From an uncultured Lachnospiraceae bacterium (GTDB lineage Bacteria; Bacillota; Clostridia; Lachnospirales; Lachnospiraceae): DNA of 64,000 bases. Positions 17,214 through 25,816 of this stretch are shown piece after piece (the first letter of the stretch is position 1; each line of letters starts with the position of its first letter). Location of the stretch: NCBI GenBank assembly GCA_910587765.1, contig CAJUNR010000010.1:51328-115327 (forward strand), written 5' to 3'. Under the pieces are notes generated by a model, which was given only the letters and a program-made list of their open reading frames with translations, was not told where the DNA came from and ran no database searches. The position numbers and the translations under genes were made by a program.

Positions 17214-18895
17214 ATGATACCGCCTTTCTGAAACTGAATCCGTATTTCATGCTCCGCATTCTTGCCCTCCCACGCGATCTGCAACACCTGTATGCGCCTG
17301 ATCCTGCCGAACTCCGGAGCGTAGGAACAGATCGTCCCCTCTCTGAAAATCCGCAACCGGTCCTTTGGCCCGGTCCGAATACGGCACATTTCTTCCCCCT
17401 TCTGATTCAAAACCCGGACCAGCGGTCCGCTCTGCTCATACTCATATTCCGGTGCCAGATGGAGATAAGCCGCCGCCGGTCCTTCCGCCCGGTCGCGGAT
17501 CACCACCGTGTGATCCCGCAAACCGATTCTCCGGCTCAGATGCCGGCCGGTGCAGGTCACAAGGCTTCCCGCCGCCCATCTGCCCCTGCAGCCACCGGAA
17601 ACCAACCGCATCCTCCGGCCCACCCGGTGCTCGCCCCAGCAGACGGACTGCTCCTCTCCCCCGATCACGACGGTATTATGCGCCGCCGTGCTGCGGAAAT
17701 AGCTCCGAAGCTCCCCCTGATACTGTCCGGTTCCGGAATTGACAAAAAAGGGCCTCTGATCCAGGCCCAGTTCGAAGCTGAGTCCGTCGCAGTGCCCGTG
17801 TCCGGGCATATAGGCGGGCGCCATCTCTCCCGCGTCCAGAAGAATCTTGATCCGCTCGTTCTCCAGACAGTAATAGCCTGCCTGCGGGAATGCGCTGCGC
17901 TTCTCCGCCTGCGGGCAGATTCCAAACTCGGCCTCCAGCGCCGCGAGAAGGCAGTGCTCCAGAGGTTTTGCCACGTTGTCCCCCGCGTCATTGAAAAGCG
18001 GCGTCCGCCCGAGACCGGATTCCAGAGACCAGGCGGCGTCCGCCATCTCCTTTAAAATCCTCAGAAGCTCTTTGTAAAATGCCTCGTCCGGACAGCGGAC
18101 CGCTTTCGCCACGCGCATCAGATCCTCCAGGATGAGTTTGTGGTACATCAGGCTCCGCTCATAATGCACGCCGTCCGCCAAAATCTGCTCCCCGAGTTCC
18201 CTGCGCAGCTTCTTTTTATAGCAACTGTAGGTTTCCGCCTCCTGAAAGAAAACCGCGCCGAGCAGAATGGCTTTCAGGTTCTCCAGATAATGGTTTCCCA
18301 GCAGATGCCGCTCCGTATGCCGCCGAAGATGCACGTACTGCGCATACATACTGTCCCTCAGTTCCCGCGCAAACTGCCCGTCCTCCCGGAAAACGTCTCC
18401 GAACCCGTCCAGGCAGATCCACAGATTCGTCAGGCGGAGCGAGATCGTATACGGATGCCAGCCGTCGCCGGTCCCGTCCGCATTGTCCCTGATCCAGCTT
18501 CTGCAGTACTCCCGAAAGCGTTCGTAATACCGCGGCTCCTTCTCCCTCCGGTAAGCGGCCGCGAGCGGAACCAGAAATTCCAGATAATGCAGATTAAAAT
18601 TCCACAGATGGGATCTGGACGGATGCGCCCACCGGCCGCCGCCCGGGCTGCCGCTCTCATAGAGCAGCGTCACCCGGCCGCTCAGGATCTCTTCCGTGTC
18701 AAAGCGCCTGAGATAATCCGGACAGGCGTCCAGCCCGTCCATCCACAGCCCCAGAGGCGCCGGTTCCCCGACCGGGCGGACGGTCGCCGGCTTCGCCTTC
18801 TTTCCGCGCTCCAGACGGTTTTTCAGCAGATAGAAAAGCTGGCTTTTCTTCAGATATTTTATTGTCCAGTAATAATTTTCAATCTTGTTCCACAT
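17210..18895 (-). CDS. Heparinase II/III-like polysaccharide lyase
   Basis: The 561-residue protein has an N-terminal alpha-helical toroid region (WNFNLHYLEF, then GNHYLENLKAI around residue 200). A C-terminal heparinase II/III beta-sandwich carries GHGHCDGLSFEL and RSTAAHNTVVIGG, with the conserved His and Tyr/Asn contacts. No signal peptide is present at the start (MWNKIENYYW). This form is usual in Gram-positive and proteobacterial exopolysaccharide loci, where it is thought to trim or release uronate-containing chains. It fits the UDP-uronate dehydrogenase in the same operon. It overlaps both neighbours by a few bases. Catalytic activity is inferred only from family. Confidence 0.85.
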   Translation of the reverse strand: MWNKIENYYWTIKYLKKSQLFYLLKNRLERGKKAKPATVRPVGEPAPLGLWMDGLDACPDYLRRFDTEEILSGRVTLLYESGSPGGGRWAHPSRSHLWNFNLHYLEFLVPLAAAYRREKEPRYYERFREYCRSWIRDNADGTGDGWHPYTISLRLTNLWICLDGFGDVFREDGQFARELRDSMYAQYVHLRRHTERHLLGNHYLENLKAILLGAVFFQEAETYSCYKKKLRRELGEQILADGVHYERSLMYHKLILEDLMRVAKAVRCPDEAFYKELLRILKEMADAAWSLESGLGRTPLFNDAGDNVAKPLEHCLLAALEAEFGICPQAEKRSAFPQAGYYCLENERIKILLDAGEMAPAYMPGHGHCDGLSFELGLDQRPFFVNSGTGQYQGELRSYFRSTAAHNTVVIGGEEQSVCWGEHRVGRRMRLVSGGCRGRWAAGSLVTCTGRHLSRRIGLRDHTVVIRDRAEGPAAAYLHLAPEYEYEQSGPLVRVLNQKGEEMCRIRTGPKDRLRIFREGTICSYAPEFGRIRRIQVLQIAWEGKNAEHEIRIQFQKGGII

Positions 18896-20141
18896 AGCGA
18901 ATTACCTGATAAAGTCGTTCGGTCAATACCGAAAAGTCAAAGTCCTTCGCCCCCTCTCTGGCGTTGCGCGCCATGCGGGAACTGCTTTCCTTTGGCATAT
19001 CGTGAATCCTGCGGATCTCCCGCGCCAGTGCTTTGGGCGTACACTCTTCCAGCGACAGGCCGCACTGATACCGGTCCAGAATGCAGTAGCCCATCTTCAC
19101 CGTGGAGATGATCGGTTTCCCGCTGGCCATGTATTCAAACAGCTTGTTGGAGCTGTTTCCTCTCGACCAGTTGTACTGGGACTGCGAATAGTTCAGGATA
19201 TTCACCGAGGAGCGGCTCAGGATATACGGGATATACTTTTTCTCCACAAACCCTTTTAACACCACATTGCCGATCTTCTCGTCCTCCACCCTTCTCTGCA
19301 TCCGTTCCAGCTCGCTCCCGCCGCCGTAGATCAGAAAGCGGATATCCTTCTGTTCTCTCAGAAGCTTCGCGGCGTCCAGCAGATTTCCCACATTGTTGAC
19401 CGGGCGGATGGTCCCGGTATATACCACCCGGAAACTCTGATCTTCCAGATCGGGATCCGCCAGAACATCCTCCCGGATACTGCGGTCATAATCCCGGAGC
19501 TTTACACCATTGTTGACATAAAAACATTTGTCCAGATCAATCTTTCCGCCATGCTCCGTGTCCCAGCCCATCTCCTTGATGTGGTCCACGTCCCCTTCCT
19601 TGGTAAATACAACGGCGTCCGCGTGCACGTACATCCACCGCTCGCCCGCGCTCAGAAGTCTGCCGACCGGACTGTTCATCTTCACTTTGCCGAAAGAAAA
19701 GATCGCCTCCGGCCACAGATCCCGCACTTCCACGATGGCCGGCACCCGGAACCTGCGGGCGGCGAGAATCCCGGCGATGGCGGTCAGCGGATGCGCGCTC
19801 GATCCCATAATCACATCCGGTTTCCCGTATTTCCGGGCATAGCCTTTCGCAATGCGCAGAAGGCCGAAGAAGAAGGAGAGCATGTTTTTTACCCGCGAGA
19901 GGCCGTTGCCCTCGTAGGGACTTGTGCGGACAAAGACAAAGGGAACCCCCTCCTCTTCCGTCCGAAGATAAGGCTTCCCATGTGTGTCTACCCGGCCTCC
20001 GGTCTGATGCAGCTCGTTGGCGGCAAAGACCGTCGTCTCTATCCCTTTTTTCTGTAAGCACTCCGCGAAACAGTAATGCCTGAGCATGGGGCCTGTCCCC
20101 GGAGTAGTCGCGTAATGATTCCATATCCAAAATCTAAGCAT
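18879..20141 (-). CDS. Family 4 glycosyltransferase, WbuB/WcaI-like
   Basis: The 420-residue GT-B enzyme has a typical N-terminus (RFWIWNHYATTPGTGPMLRH), a VRDLWPEAI motif characteristic of the WbuB group, a VYTGTIRPVNN donor-domain start and the FEYMASGKPII motif. WbuB-type enzymes often transfer N-acetylfucosamine or a related sugar as an early step of repeat-unit assembly. I place the start at the ATG at 20141, seven codons inside a longer GTG frame, because TGGAGG upstream is then the ribosome-binding site. It overlaps the upstream sugar transferase by eight bases and the heparinase gene by 17 bases. Confidence 0.88.
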   Translation of the reverse strand: MLRFWIWNHYATTPGTGPMLRHYCFAECLQKKGIETTVFAANELHQTGGRVDTHGKPYLRTEEEGVPFVFVRTSPYEGNGLSRVKNMLSFFFGLLRIAKGYARKYGKPDVIMGSSAHPLTAIAGILAARRFRVPAIVEVRDLWPEAIFSFGKVKMNSPVGRLLSAGERWMYVHADAVVFTKEGDVDHIKEMGWDTEHGGKIDLDKCFYVNNGVKLRDYDRSIREDVLADPDLEDQSFRVVYTGTIRPVNNVGNLLDAAKLLREQKDIRFLIYGGGSELERMQRRVEDEKIGNVVLKGFVEKKYIPYILSRSSVNILNYSQSQYNWSRGNSSNKLFEYMASGKPIISTVKMGYCILDRYQCGLSLEECTPKALAREIRRIHDMPKESSSRMARNAREGAKDFDFSVLTERLYQVIRYVEQD

Positions 20142-21486
20142 GGTTCTGTCCGTCCTCCACACCCTCCGTACTTTCTTTCATAAACATGATCTTCAGCGTC
20201 AGAAACATCAGCCGGATATCCAGAAGAACCGAATACGTCTCGATGTACATCAGATCCAGCTTCAGCTTGTCCAGCGGAGTCGTATTGTATTTCCCATAGA
20301 TCTGCGCGTACCCGGTCAGCCCCGCCTTCACCTTCAGCCGGTAGATAAATTCCGGCGTATCCCGGCAAAATTCTTCGATATACTGCTGGCGCTCCGGCCT
20401 CGGCCCGACGATGCTCATATCGCCTCTGAGAATATTGAAAAGCTGCGGCAGCTCATCCAGCCTCGTCGCCCGGATGAACCGTCCGACTTTCGTGATCCGG
20501 CTGTCGTTTTTGCTGGAAAACTGCGCCCCGTTCTTCTCCGCGTCCACAATCATACTGCGGAATTTATAGATAAAAAATCTCCTGCCGTTCGCCGTCACCC
20601 GCTCCTGCCGGAAAAGAGCCGGCCCGCCGTCCTCCAGCCGGATCGCCAGCGCGGTCAGAAGCATCACCGGCGAAGCAACCACCAGCAGCAGTCCCGAGAT
20701 CACAAGATCCATCGTCCGCTTGATCAGTCTCTGCTCAAAAGAAAGCCCGTAGTTTCTAAGCAGCAGAAACGGCGTATCAAAAGAGTGGAGCTTATCCGCG
20801 CCCCTAAGCAGGATGTCCGTGACTTCCGGCGCCACGTAGATGCGGATGGACCGTTCATAACAGTATTTGATCAGCGTATTGCGCTTCTGCTCCTCGATGC
20901 CGTAGAGCATCATCGCGTCGCATTCCTGCACCTCCTGTTTCAGCCGGTACAAAGGCTCCGCGGCCGATACGCACCTGGTCACCTCATACAGGTCTTTGCG
21001 GCCGGAGATTTTGCGCACCAGATGGTCTTTATACTGCAGATCACAGATCAGCAGGAGACGTCTCGGCGGAAACAGCTTTCTGAAAAAGGGGTCCGACAGT
21101 TGATTGAACACAAGGATCACCAGAAAGTCCGCCCCGCTCACCGCGAACATCGGCCACACGTCCGGAACCGGGAAGATTCCCACAACCATGATGACCTGAA
21201 GATAAATCACCACATTGGCGATCAGGGTTCCCAGCGTCTGGGACAGGATCAACTGTCCTTTGCGGAAATACGCGTATTTCATCCCGCCGTACATGTAGAT
21301 AAAGACGACCAGATAGAGCGCGTAGAAACCGATCATCATCAGATTTCCTTTGTTTTCAAACGGGCTGACTTTCCTGAGATTGTAGATGGAAAACCAGACC
21401 CAGGCAAAGACTGCCGTCTCGATCAGGATCTCCAGACAGGCGATCCCGAGACGCAGAAGCCTTTTAAACTGATCAAACTTGTCCAT
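20134..21486 (-). CDS. Polyprenyl-phosphate sugar-1-phosphate transferase (large, WbaP/WcaJ-like)
   Basis: The 450-residue protein has four or five N-terminal membrane segments, a central Rossmann-like cytosolic domain (RRLLLICDLQYKDH) and the C-terminal bacterial sugar transferase domain. That domain shows FIYKFRSM, RATRLDELPQLFNI with the catalytic Asp-Glu, and GDMSIVGPRPERQQYIEEF. It should start repeat-unit synthesis by moving a sugar-1-phosphate from a UDP-sugar to undecaprenyl phosphate. It heads the operon running to 10712 and has its own promoter at 21558-21586. A GAGGAAAG ribosome-binding site precedes the ATG. A second, smaller enzyme of this class is at 38777-39406, implying two separate lipid-linked pathways. 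Confidence 0.92.
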   Translation of the reverse strand: MDKFDQFKRLLRLGIACLEILIETAVFAWVWFSIYNLRKVSPFENKGNLMMIGFYALYLVVFIYMYGGMKYAYFRKGQLILSQTLGTLIANVVIYLQVIMVVGIFPVPDVWPMFAVSGADFLVILVFNQLSDPFFRKLFPPRRLLLICDLQYKDHLVRKISGRKDLYEVTRCVSAAEPLYRLKQEVQECDAMMLYGIEEQKRNTLIKYCYERSIRIYVAPEVTDILLRGADKLHSFDTPFLLLRNYGLSFEQRLIKRTMDLVISGLLLVVASPVMLLTALAIRLEDGGPALFRQERVTANGRRFFIYKFRSMIVDAEKNGAQFSSKNDSRITKVGRFIRATRLDELPQLFNILRGDMSIVGPRPERQQYIEEFCRDTPEFIYRLKVKAGLTGYAQIYGKYNTTPLDKLKLDLMYIETYSVLLDIRLMFLTLKIMFMKESTEGVEDGQNHA

Positions 21487-21557
21487 GGCAGTTCTTTCCT
21501 CAATTGCGTATCAACTTTGTAACGGTTTTTTGCTCCCGTAATTATCAGTCTTTCCGT

Positions 21558-21586
21558 ATTCTAACACTTTCCCGGCGCTTTTACAA
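21558..21586 (-). promoter_or_regulatory. Sigma-A promoter of the seven-gene glycan operon (21486 to 10712)
   Basis: On the minus strand TTGTAA (21581-21586) and TAGAAT (21558-21563) are spaced by 17 bases. The predicted start is about 65 bases upstream of the ATG. Repeat copy D begins immediately to the right. Confidence 0.6.
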
Positions 21587-21589
21587 GGT

Positions 21590-21800
21590 TACTGTGAATC
21601 CGTTGCTGTCTTTCGCATTCACGCCACCCGGACGCCCGACGCGGGCGGATCATCCTTCCAGACCCCGCTCGCGCTTAATGAGAGGACGCAACGGTACTAA
21701 GGCGCGTGAAAGACCGCGCCTAAGGACCGGCGCCTCTCAATGGGTCTTTCAGGATGATCCGCCCACGCCGGGCTGGACATCGACATGTGCATGAACAGAC
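21590..21800 (-). repeat. Structured intergenic repeat, copy D
   Basis: This full copy is in the opposite orientation to copies A-C. Its second stem is TGAGAGG with CCTCTCA instead of TGAAGGG with CCCTTCA, a double compensatory change. The outer stem GGGCGGATCATCC pairs with GGATGATCCGCCC. The GCGCGAGC mini-hairpin is kept. It lies between the divergent promoters of the sugar transferase operon and the glycosyltransferase at 21962. Confidence 0.87.
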
Positions 21801-21808
21801 AATAGCGC

Positions 21809-21837
21809 TTGCCGTTCCCGTTTTTTTACCGTATAAT
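21809..21837 (+). promoter_or_regulatory. Sigma-A promoter for the plus-strand glycosyltransferase
   Basis: TTGCCG (21809-21814) and a consensus TATAAT (21832-21837) are 17 bases apart. The leader of about 118 bases contains the second-family hairpin element at 21860-21951. Confidence 0.65.
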
Positions 21838-21859
21838 CAGGTTATCACAGCCTGTAAAT

Positions 21860-21951
21860 CGATCAGGGATGATCTCTTCCCTGATCGCGCATCGGGCGTC
21901 CGTCAGCCCTGCTGACATATCTCCTTTGGACGCCCGCATGCATTTAGAAAG
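21860..21951 (+). repeat. Second hairpin family, copy H1, in a 5' leader
   Basis: A first hairpin (GATCAGGGA with TCCCTGATC) is followed by a two-level stem: GGGCGTCC pairs with GGACGCCC and encloses GTCAGC with GCTGAC. The element ends with TGCAT and AGAAAGG, the latter serving as the ribosome-binding site of the downstream gene. A related copy with a different but still paired first hairpin is at 55819-55914. Confidence 0.7.
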
Positions 21952-21961
21952 GAGCACATCC

Positions 21962-22750
21962 ATGCCCGCGCCTGTATTATCAATTATAACGGTCTGCTTC
22001 AATGCCAGGGAGGAGCTTCGGCGGACGGTGGAAAGCGTCCTGCCGCAGACCTGGAGGCAGTTTGAATACCTTGTCGTCGACGGTGATTCCGCGGACGGAA
22101 CGAAACCGTATCTGGAAACCTGCCGCGAAACCTTCTCGTCCGCCGGCCTCCCCTTTCGTTATCTCTGCGAGCCGGACCGCGGGATCTATGACGCGATGAA
22201 CAAGGGGACGCGGATGGCCCGGGGCGCCTGGCTGCTTTTCCTCAACGCCGGCGACCTGCTGGCGGATTCCTCCGTTCTGGAACAGTTCTTTTCCGAACGG
22301 ACGGACGCCCAGATCCTCTACGGGGACGCTCTGTGCACCTATCAGGGACGCCGAAAGCTCTACCCCGCGCTTCCTCTTCCGCAGCTTGTGCACGATATGG
22401 CCTTCTGCCATCAGTCCGCCTTCATCCGGCGGGAGCTTCTGCTGGCTCAGCCTTATGACATCCGTTACCGGACCGGCGCGGACCATCACTTCTTTCTGTC
22501 CATGTATCTGCAGCAGAAATCCTTTGCCTACCGGCCCGTTCCCGTGTGCATCTATGAGATCTCCGGATATTCCGACACGCACAAGCTGGCCGCTCACCGG
22601 GAGCTGCACCGCATGCAGAAGGAACTGGGCGTTTTCCGGTTCTCCACCGGCTGGCTCCTGCGCGAATGCCGCTTTTATCTCGTCCAGGGGATCAAGGCCG
22701 TCTTCGGTCAGCGGCTGACCGACTTTGTGCGCAGGCACCGCCTGCGCTGA
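21962..22750 (+). CDS. Family 2 glycosyltransferase
   Basis: The 262-residue GT-A enzyme starts PVLSIITVCFNAREEL and has VVDGDSADGT, DRGIYDAMNKG and LFLNAGD, the pattern of family 2 transferases acting on lipid-linked oligosaccharide. A longer frame opens at 21809, but the ATG at 21962 is preceded by AAAGGAG at good spacing and matches the family N-terminus. The gene is transcribed opposite to its neighbours from its own promoter. It converges on the operon ending at 22757, with only six bases between the two stop codons and no terminator visible there. Confidence 0.9.
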   Translation: MPAPVLSIITVCFNAREELRRTVESVLPQTWRQFEYLVVDGDSADGTKPYLETCRETFSSAGLPFRYLCEPDRGIYDAMNKGTRMARGAWLLFLNAGDLLADSSVLEQFFSERTDAQILYGDALCTYQGRRKLYPALPLPQLVHDMAFCHQSAFIRRELLLAQPYDIRYRTGADHHFFLSMYLQQKSFAYRPVPVCIYEISGYSDTHKLAAHRELHRMQKELGVFRFSTGWLLRECRFYLVQGIKAVFGQRLTDFVRRHRLR

Positions 22751-22756
22751 CCGCGG

Positions 22757-23977
22757 CTACTGTTCCTTTGGCGCTCCCGGCTCCTGCTTCCCTCTCAGGA
22801 TGCCCGCGCCGAACATGAGCAGCCCGAACATGGTCACAAGCTGGGCCCGGTACGTATACCAGAAATGAATCTGGGAATGATTGGCCAGCACCAGATACCA
22901 GAGATACGGATACGCCGCCACCATCAGCATCGGCAGGCAGGCGAGGATCCGCCCGCGGTCCCTCAGCTTTCTCCAGAGGATCAGCGCCAGCATCACCAGA
23001 GCGAACAAAAGCGCCACCTTGCTCCAGGTGATGATCCCGCCGTCCTGCACATTCATCCAGGCCTTCAGATTTCTTCTCAGCATCCACAGACGGTCCACCG
23101 GATCTTCCTCGTTGCCCTGAAGGCGGTAGCGGGCGATCGTCATCGTCTGCCAGAAGCTTTCAAATCCGAGCGCCGCGGTGGCAAGGATCCATTTCGAGAT
23201 CCAGCAGAGCGCGTAACCGATTCCCCAGGAAGCGGACGCGCCGAACGTCAGGCGGAAATTTCCCCCAAAACCAGACTGCCCGTCCCGCACTCTCAGCCAC
23301 AGCAGAAGAATGAGCGGGATTCCCAGCGTAATAATCGGATACGTCAGGAAATCAAAGAAATTCTCGATCATTCCCACGCTGAAGAAGAACAAAAACACAT
23401 CCCGGTCCCTGCCGGTATCCGTCTTTGTCAAAAGGCAGATCAGCGCCCCAAAGAGGACGTAAAAGGTCGTCAGATACTGAAAACAGGTCGTCACGACGAC
23501 CAGATAGGCACTCGCCACGGTCAGAACATAAAAGACCGCCCGCAGAAGGCCCGCCCGCTTCGCCACCAGCCAGGCGCTGATAAAAAACAGCAGATAGAAC
23601 AGCAGCATTCCCAGATAGCGCAGCTCCTGCACCTCGAATACGACAGAGAGCGGCCGCAGGACGACCTGATAACCGTGCCAGTAGCGCGGATACTGATTGA
23701 TGCTGACCGCCTTCTGAATCAGGTTGTATTCTTCCCGGTTGGGAATCAGTCCGTGGTACATGGCCATGTCCGTATGGTTGTCGACGATGGCCGTGTGCCG
23801 GTAAAAGGCGTACATCGGCCTCTCCCCCTCCATCTCCATGACCTCCAGAGAACGGTCCACGTTCCCCTGAATCCACGAGGACGGAATGCAGTAGATCAGC
23901 ACCATCGACAGAAAAAACGCGCTGACCAGCACTGCGTACCGTTTTGCAAAAGGTTTTAATACTTTCAGTCCTCCCAT
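22757..23977 (-). CDS. Multi-spanning membrane protein of unknown function
   Basis: The 406-residue protein has about nine or ten hydrophobic segments and an N-terminal external loop (residues about 35-95) rich in Tyr, His and Asp. I do not recognise a family. Size and topology resemble lipid-carrier-dependent sugar transferases or polymerases of glycan loci. It is the last gene of the 18-gene operon and overlaps the preceding gene by 13 bases. The stop codon is six bases from that of the convergent glycosyltransferase. It could be a late-acting glycosyltransferase, but this is only context. Confidence 0.6.
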   Translation of the reverse strand: MGGLKVLKPFAKRYAVLVSAFFLSMVLIYCIPSSWIQGNVDRSLEVMEMEGERPMYAFYRHTAIVDNHTDMAMYHGLIPNREEYNLIQKAVSINQYPRYWHGYQVVLRPLSVVFEVQELRYLGMLLFYLLFFISAWLVAKRAGLLRAVFYVLTVASAYLVVVTTCFQYLTTFYVLFGALICLLTKTDTGRDRDVFLFFFSVGMIENFFDFLTYPIITLGIPLILLLWLRVRDGQSGFGGNFRLTFGASASWGIGYALCWISKWILATAALGFESFWQTMTIARYRLQGNEEDPVDRLWMLRRNLKAWMNVQDGGIITWSKVALLFALVMLALILWRKLRDRGRILACLPMLMVAAYPYLWYLVLANHSQIHFWYTYRAQLVTMFGLLMFGAGILRGKQEPGAPKEQ

Positions 23978-24759
23978 TTTCTGGTATCCTGCCCTTCCTC
24001 ATAATCAATGTCCGCAAATATGACAAATTCGTCGGTTTCCCCGTATTTCCGGTATCCGTAGTCCTCCCACTCCCCCTGAAACGTGCGGCTTGCGGAGAGG
24101 ACGATAAAGGTGCATCCTTCCTCCCTGGCCAGAGGAGCGGCCACACTGAGGTCAATTTCCGGCTCCTGCACCGCCCGGTACAGATTTTCCAGCGGGCCGT
24201 CCGCATCTATGGCATTGTAAATCAGCGCGTTTCTCGCGTAGGCCAGCGTCAGGCTCGGATCGTAGAGCCGCAGATAAGGCGTCAGGCGGTTGGACGCCAG
24301 CACATGAACATTCTCCGGAAGCAGGTCGCAGACCGACACCACATACTGCGGTACTTTGTATACGTTTGTTGAAGCCTCGAACCATTCCCGGGACAGCACG
24401 GATTTCCCGCCCAGCGCGGTCACGGCCATCAGAAGCAGAAAAAGCGCCTGCCTGCGGATTCCCTCAAACTTTCTCACGATCAGGCAGCCCGCGCAGGGAA
24501 TCACCATGGCCGGAAGTATCAGCCAGAGAATCCGCCAGTACACATTCTCGCCCAGAAGGCGCATAAACAGCATCCCCGTCAGGGGACACCAGTAGACTGC
24601 CAGGAAAATACACGGCAGCAGGCCGAACATCAGCTTCTGCACCCGGTTCTGTCCCAGCCGGAAGACGCACGCAACGCTGACCAGCAGCAGCGGGAAGATC
24701 CAGGCTCCCTCAAAGGTCGCCGTAAAATCCGTCTTTGCAATTTCCAGAAATTCCTGCAT
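23965..24759 (-). CDS. Membrane protein, possibly the C-terminal half of a split DUF6077-like protein
   Basis: The 264-residue product has four or five membrane segments in its first 140 residues, including NVYWRILWLILPAMVIP, then an extracytoplasmic C-terminal domain. From memory, DUF6077 proteins of Lachnospiraceae are about 600 residues and contain a similar YWR-LW-LP segment after an N-terminal membrane half. The gene upstream (343 residues) could be that half. The ATG at 24759 has GAGGGG 10 bases before it, so independent translation is plausible. The two genes are in different frames with a 13-base gap. Confidence 0.55.
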   Translation of the reverse strand: MQEFLEIAKTDFTATFEGAWIFPLLLVSVACVFRLGQNRVQKLMFGLLPCIFLAVYWCPLTGMLFMRLLGENVYWRILWLILPAMVIPCAGCLIVRKFEGIRRQALFLLLMAVTALGGKSVLSREWFEASTNVYKVPQYVVSVCDLLPENVHVLASNRLTPYLRLYDPSLTLAYARNALIYNAIDADGPLENLYRAVQEPEIDLSVAAPLAREEGCTFIVLSASRTFQGEWEDYGYRKYGETDEFVIFADIDYEEGQDTRKWED

Positions 24760-24772
24760 ACGCTCTACCCCT

Positions 24773-25804
24773 CTAACGCGTCAGATAAATATAATAGATT
24801 CCCAGCACAACGCAGGGAATACAGGCGGCGGCTCCCCGGCACAGATAACAGACGCTCCGCTTGTATACGGCGACGGTCAGCACCGCGGCGCCCACCAGCA
24901 CCGGCGTGAGCAGGATCCCCATGGAGGACAGCAGACAGCCGCCCAGGCATGCGATTCCGAGAAGAATCCAGTTTCCGGCCTGTTCCCGCCCCGCCGTCCG
25001 CAAAATCAGCAGGAACAGCGCCGGCAGCAGAACCGCGGCCAGCACTCCTTTTCCGACCCAGGGCGTAATGCTGAGAAAAGTAATCCCCGCCGTATGCTCG
25101 CCGCTCATAAACAGATGCATCAGCACCGCCAGCGCCAGAAACATGCCCTGAAGCCCACGGTCGTCCCGGAACAGTTCTCTTCCCGTCAGCACATAGACGA
25201 GATAGGCGGACGGAACGACGATCCACGGCAGAATCGTATGAGCCATGATCGTCGGCAGCACCCCGGTCAGCCGCGAAAGCCACGCGTAGAAGACCGGCCA
25301 GAGCGACAGCACGTACCGTTTGTCAAAATCCGCGAACGCTCCGGTCTCCGGATACACCCAGTAGATCCGGTCGGAATAGACTGCCGCGTTCGCAAGGTTT
25401 ACATAATATGCATCGTCCCATTCCAGATACATATGATGATGAATAAAAGAAAGCTGATAAGCGATCAGCGCCAGAGCCGCCAGATGTCCGAACGTCAGAT
25501 GCTCCCGAAGTTTCTGCGGCAGTTCCCTGACATCCTCGAGAATTTCCCGCCAGCAGAAAACACCCGCCAGACAGCAGAGCGCGATCACCGCGCTGTAGAC
25601 CGCCGTAAAGCGGTGAAAACTCTGAAACCGCATGGTCATCGGCACCAGAATCAGCTCCATCAGCGCCCACCACAGCAGGATACCGCACAGAATGCGGAAG
25701 AGAATCCCTTCTTTTTTCAGCCGCAGCACGCGGCAGAGCGCATACCCGGACAGACCGGTCCCGGCGAAAAAAAACAGCATCGTCAATAAAATTTCCAAAC
25801 GCAT
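24773..25804 (-). CDS. Membrane protein, DUF6077-like N-terminal half
   Basis: The 343-residue protein has about nine membrane segments and a YLEWDDAYYVNLANAAVYSD loop with acidic residues after the third or fourth helix. This arrangement resembles GT-C-type glycosyltransferases with a catalytic Asp pair in the first external loop. It resembles the N-terminal part of DUF6077 proteins as I recall them. It ends shortly after a membrane helix (YYIYLTR), which is unusual for a complete GT-C protein, and the next gene continues with more helices. GGAG lies upstream of the ATG. Confidence 0.6.
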   Translation of the reverse strand: MRLEILLTMLFFFAGTGLSGYALCRVLRLKKEGILFRILCGILLWWALMELILVPMTMRFQSFHRFTAVYSAVIALCCLAGVFCWREILEDVRELPQKLREHLTFGHLAALALIAYQLSFIHHHMYLEWDDAYYVNLANAAVYSDRIYWVYPETGAFADFDKRYVLSLWPVFYAWLSRLTGVLPTIMAHTILPWIVVPSAYLVYVLTGRELFRDDRGLQGMFLALAVLMHLFMSGEHTAGITFLSITPWVGKGVLAAVLLPALFLLILRTAGREQAGNWILLGIACLGGCLLSSMGILLTPVLVGAAVLTVAVYKRSVCYLCRGAAACIPCVVLGIYYIYLTR

Positions 25805-25816
25805 ATCCCGTCTCCG

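Noticed and set aside
21860..21951. Riboswitch in the leader of the plus-strand glycosyltransferase
   Set aside because: A close copy at 55819-55914 does not precede a gene on that strand, so a dispersed hairpin element is the simpler reading.
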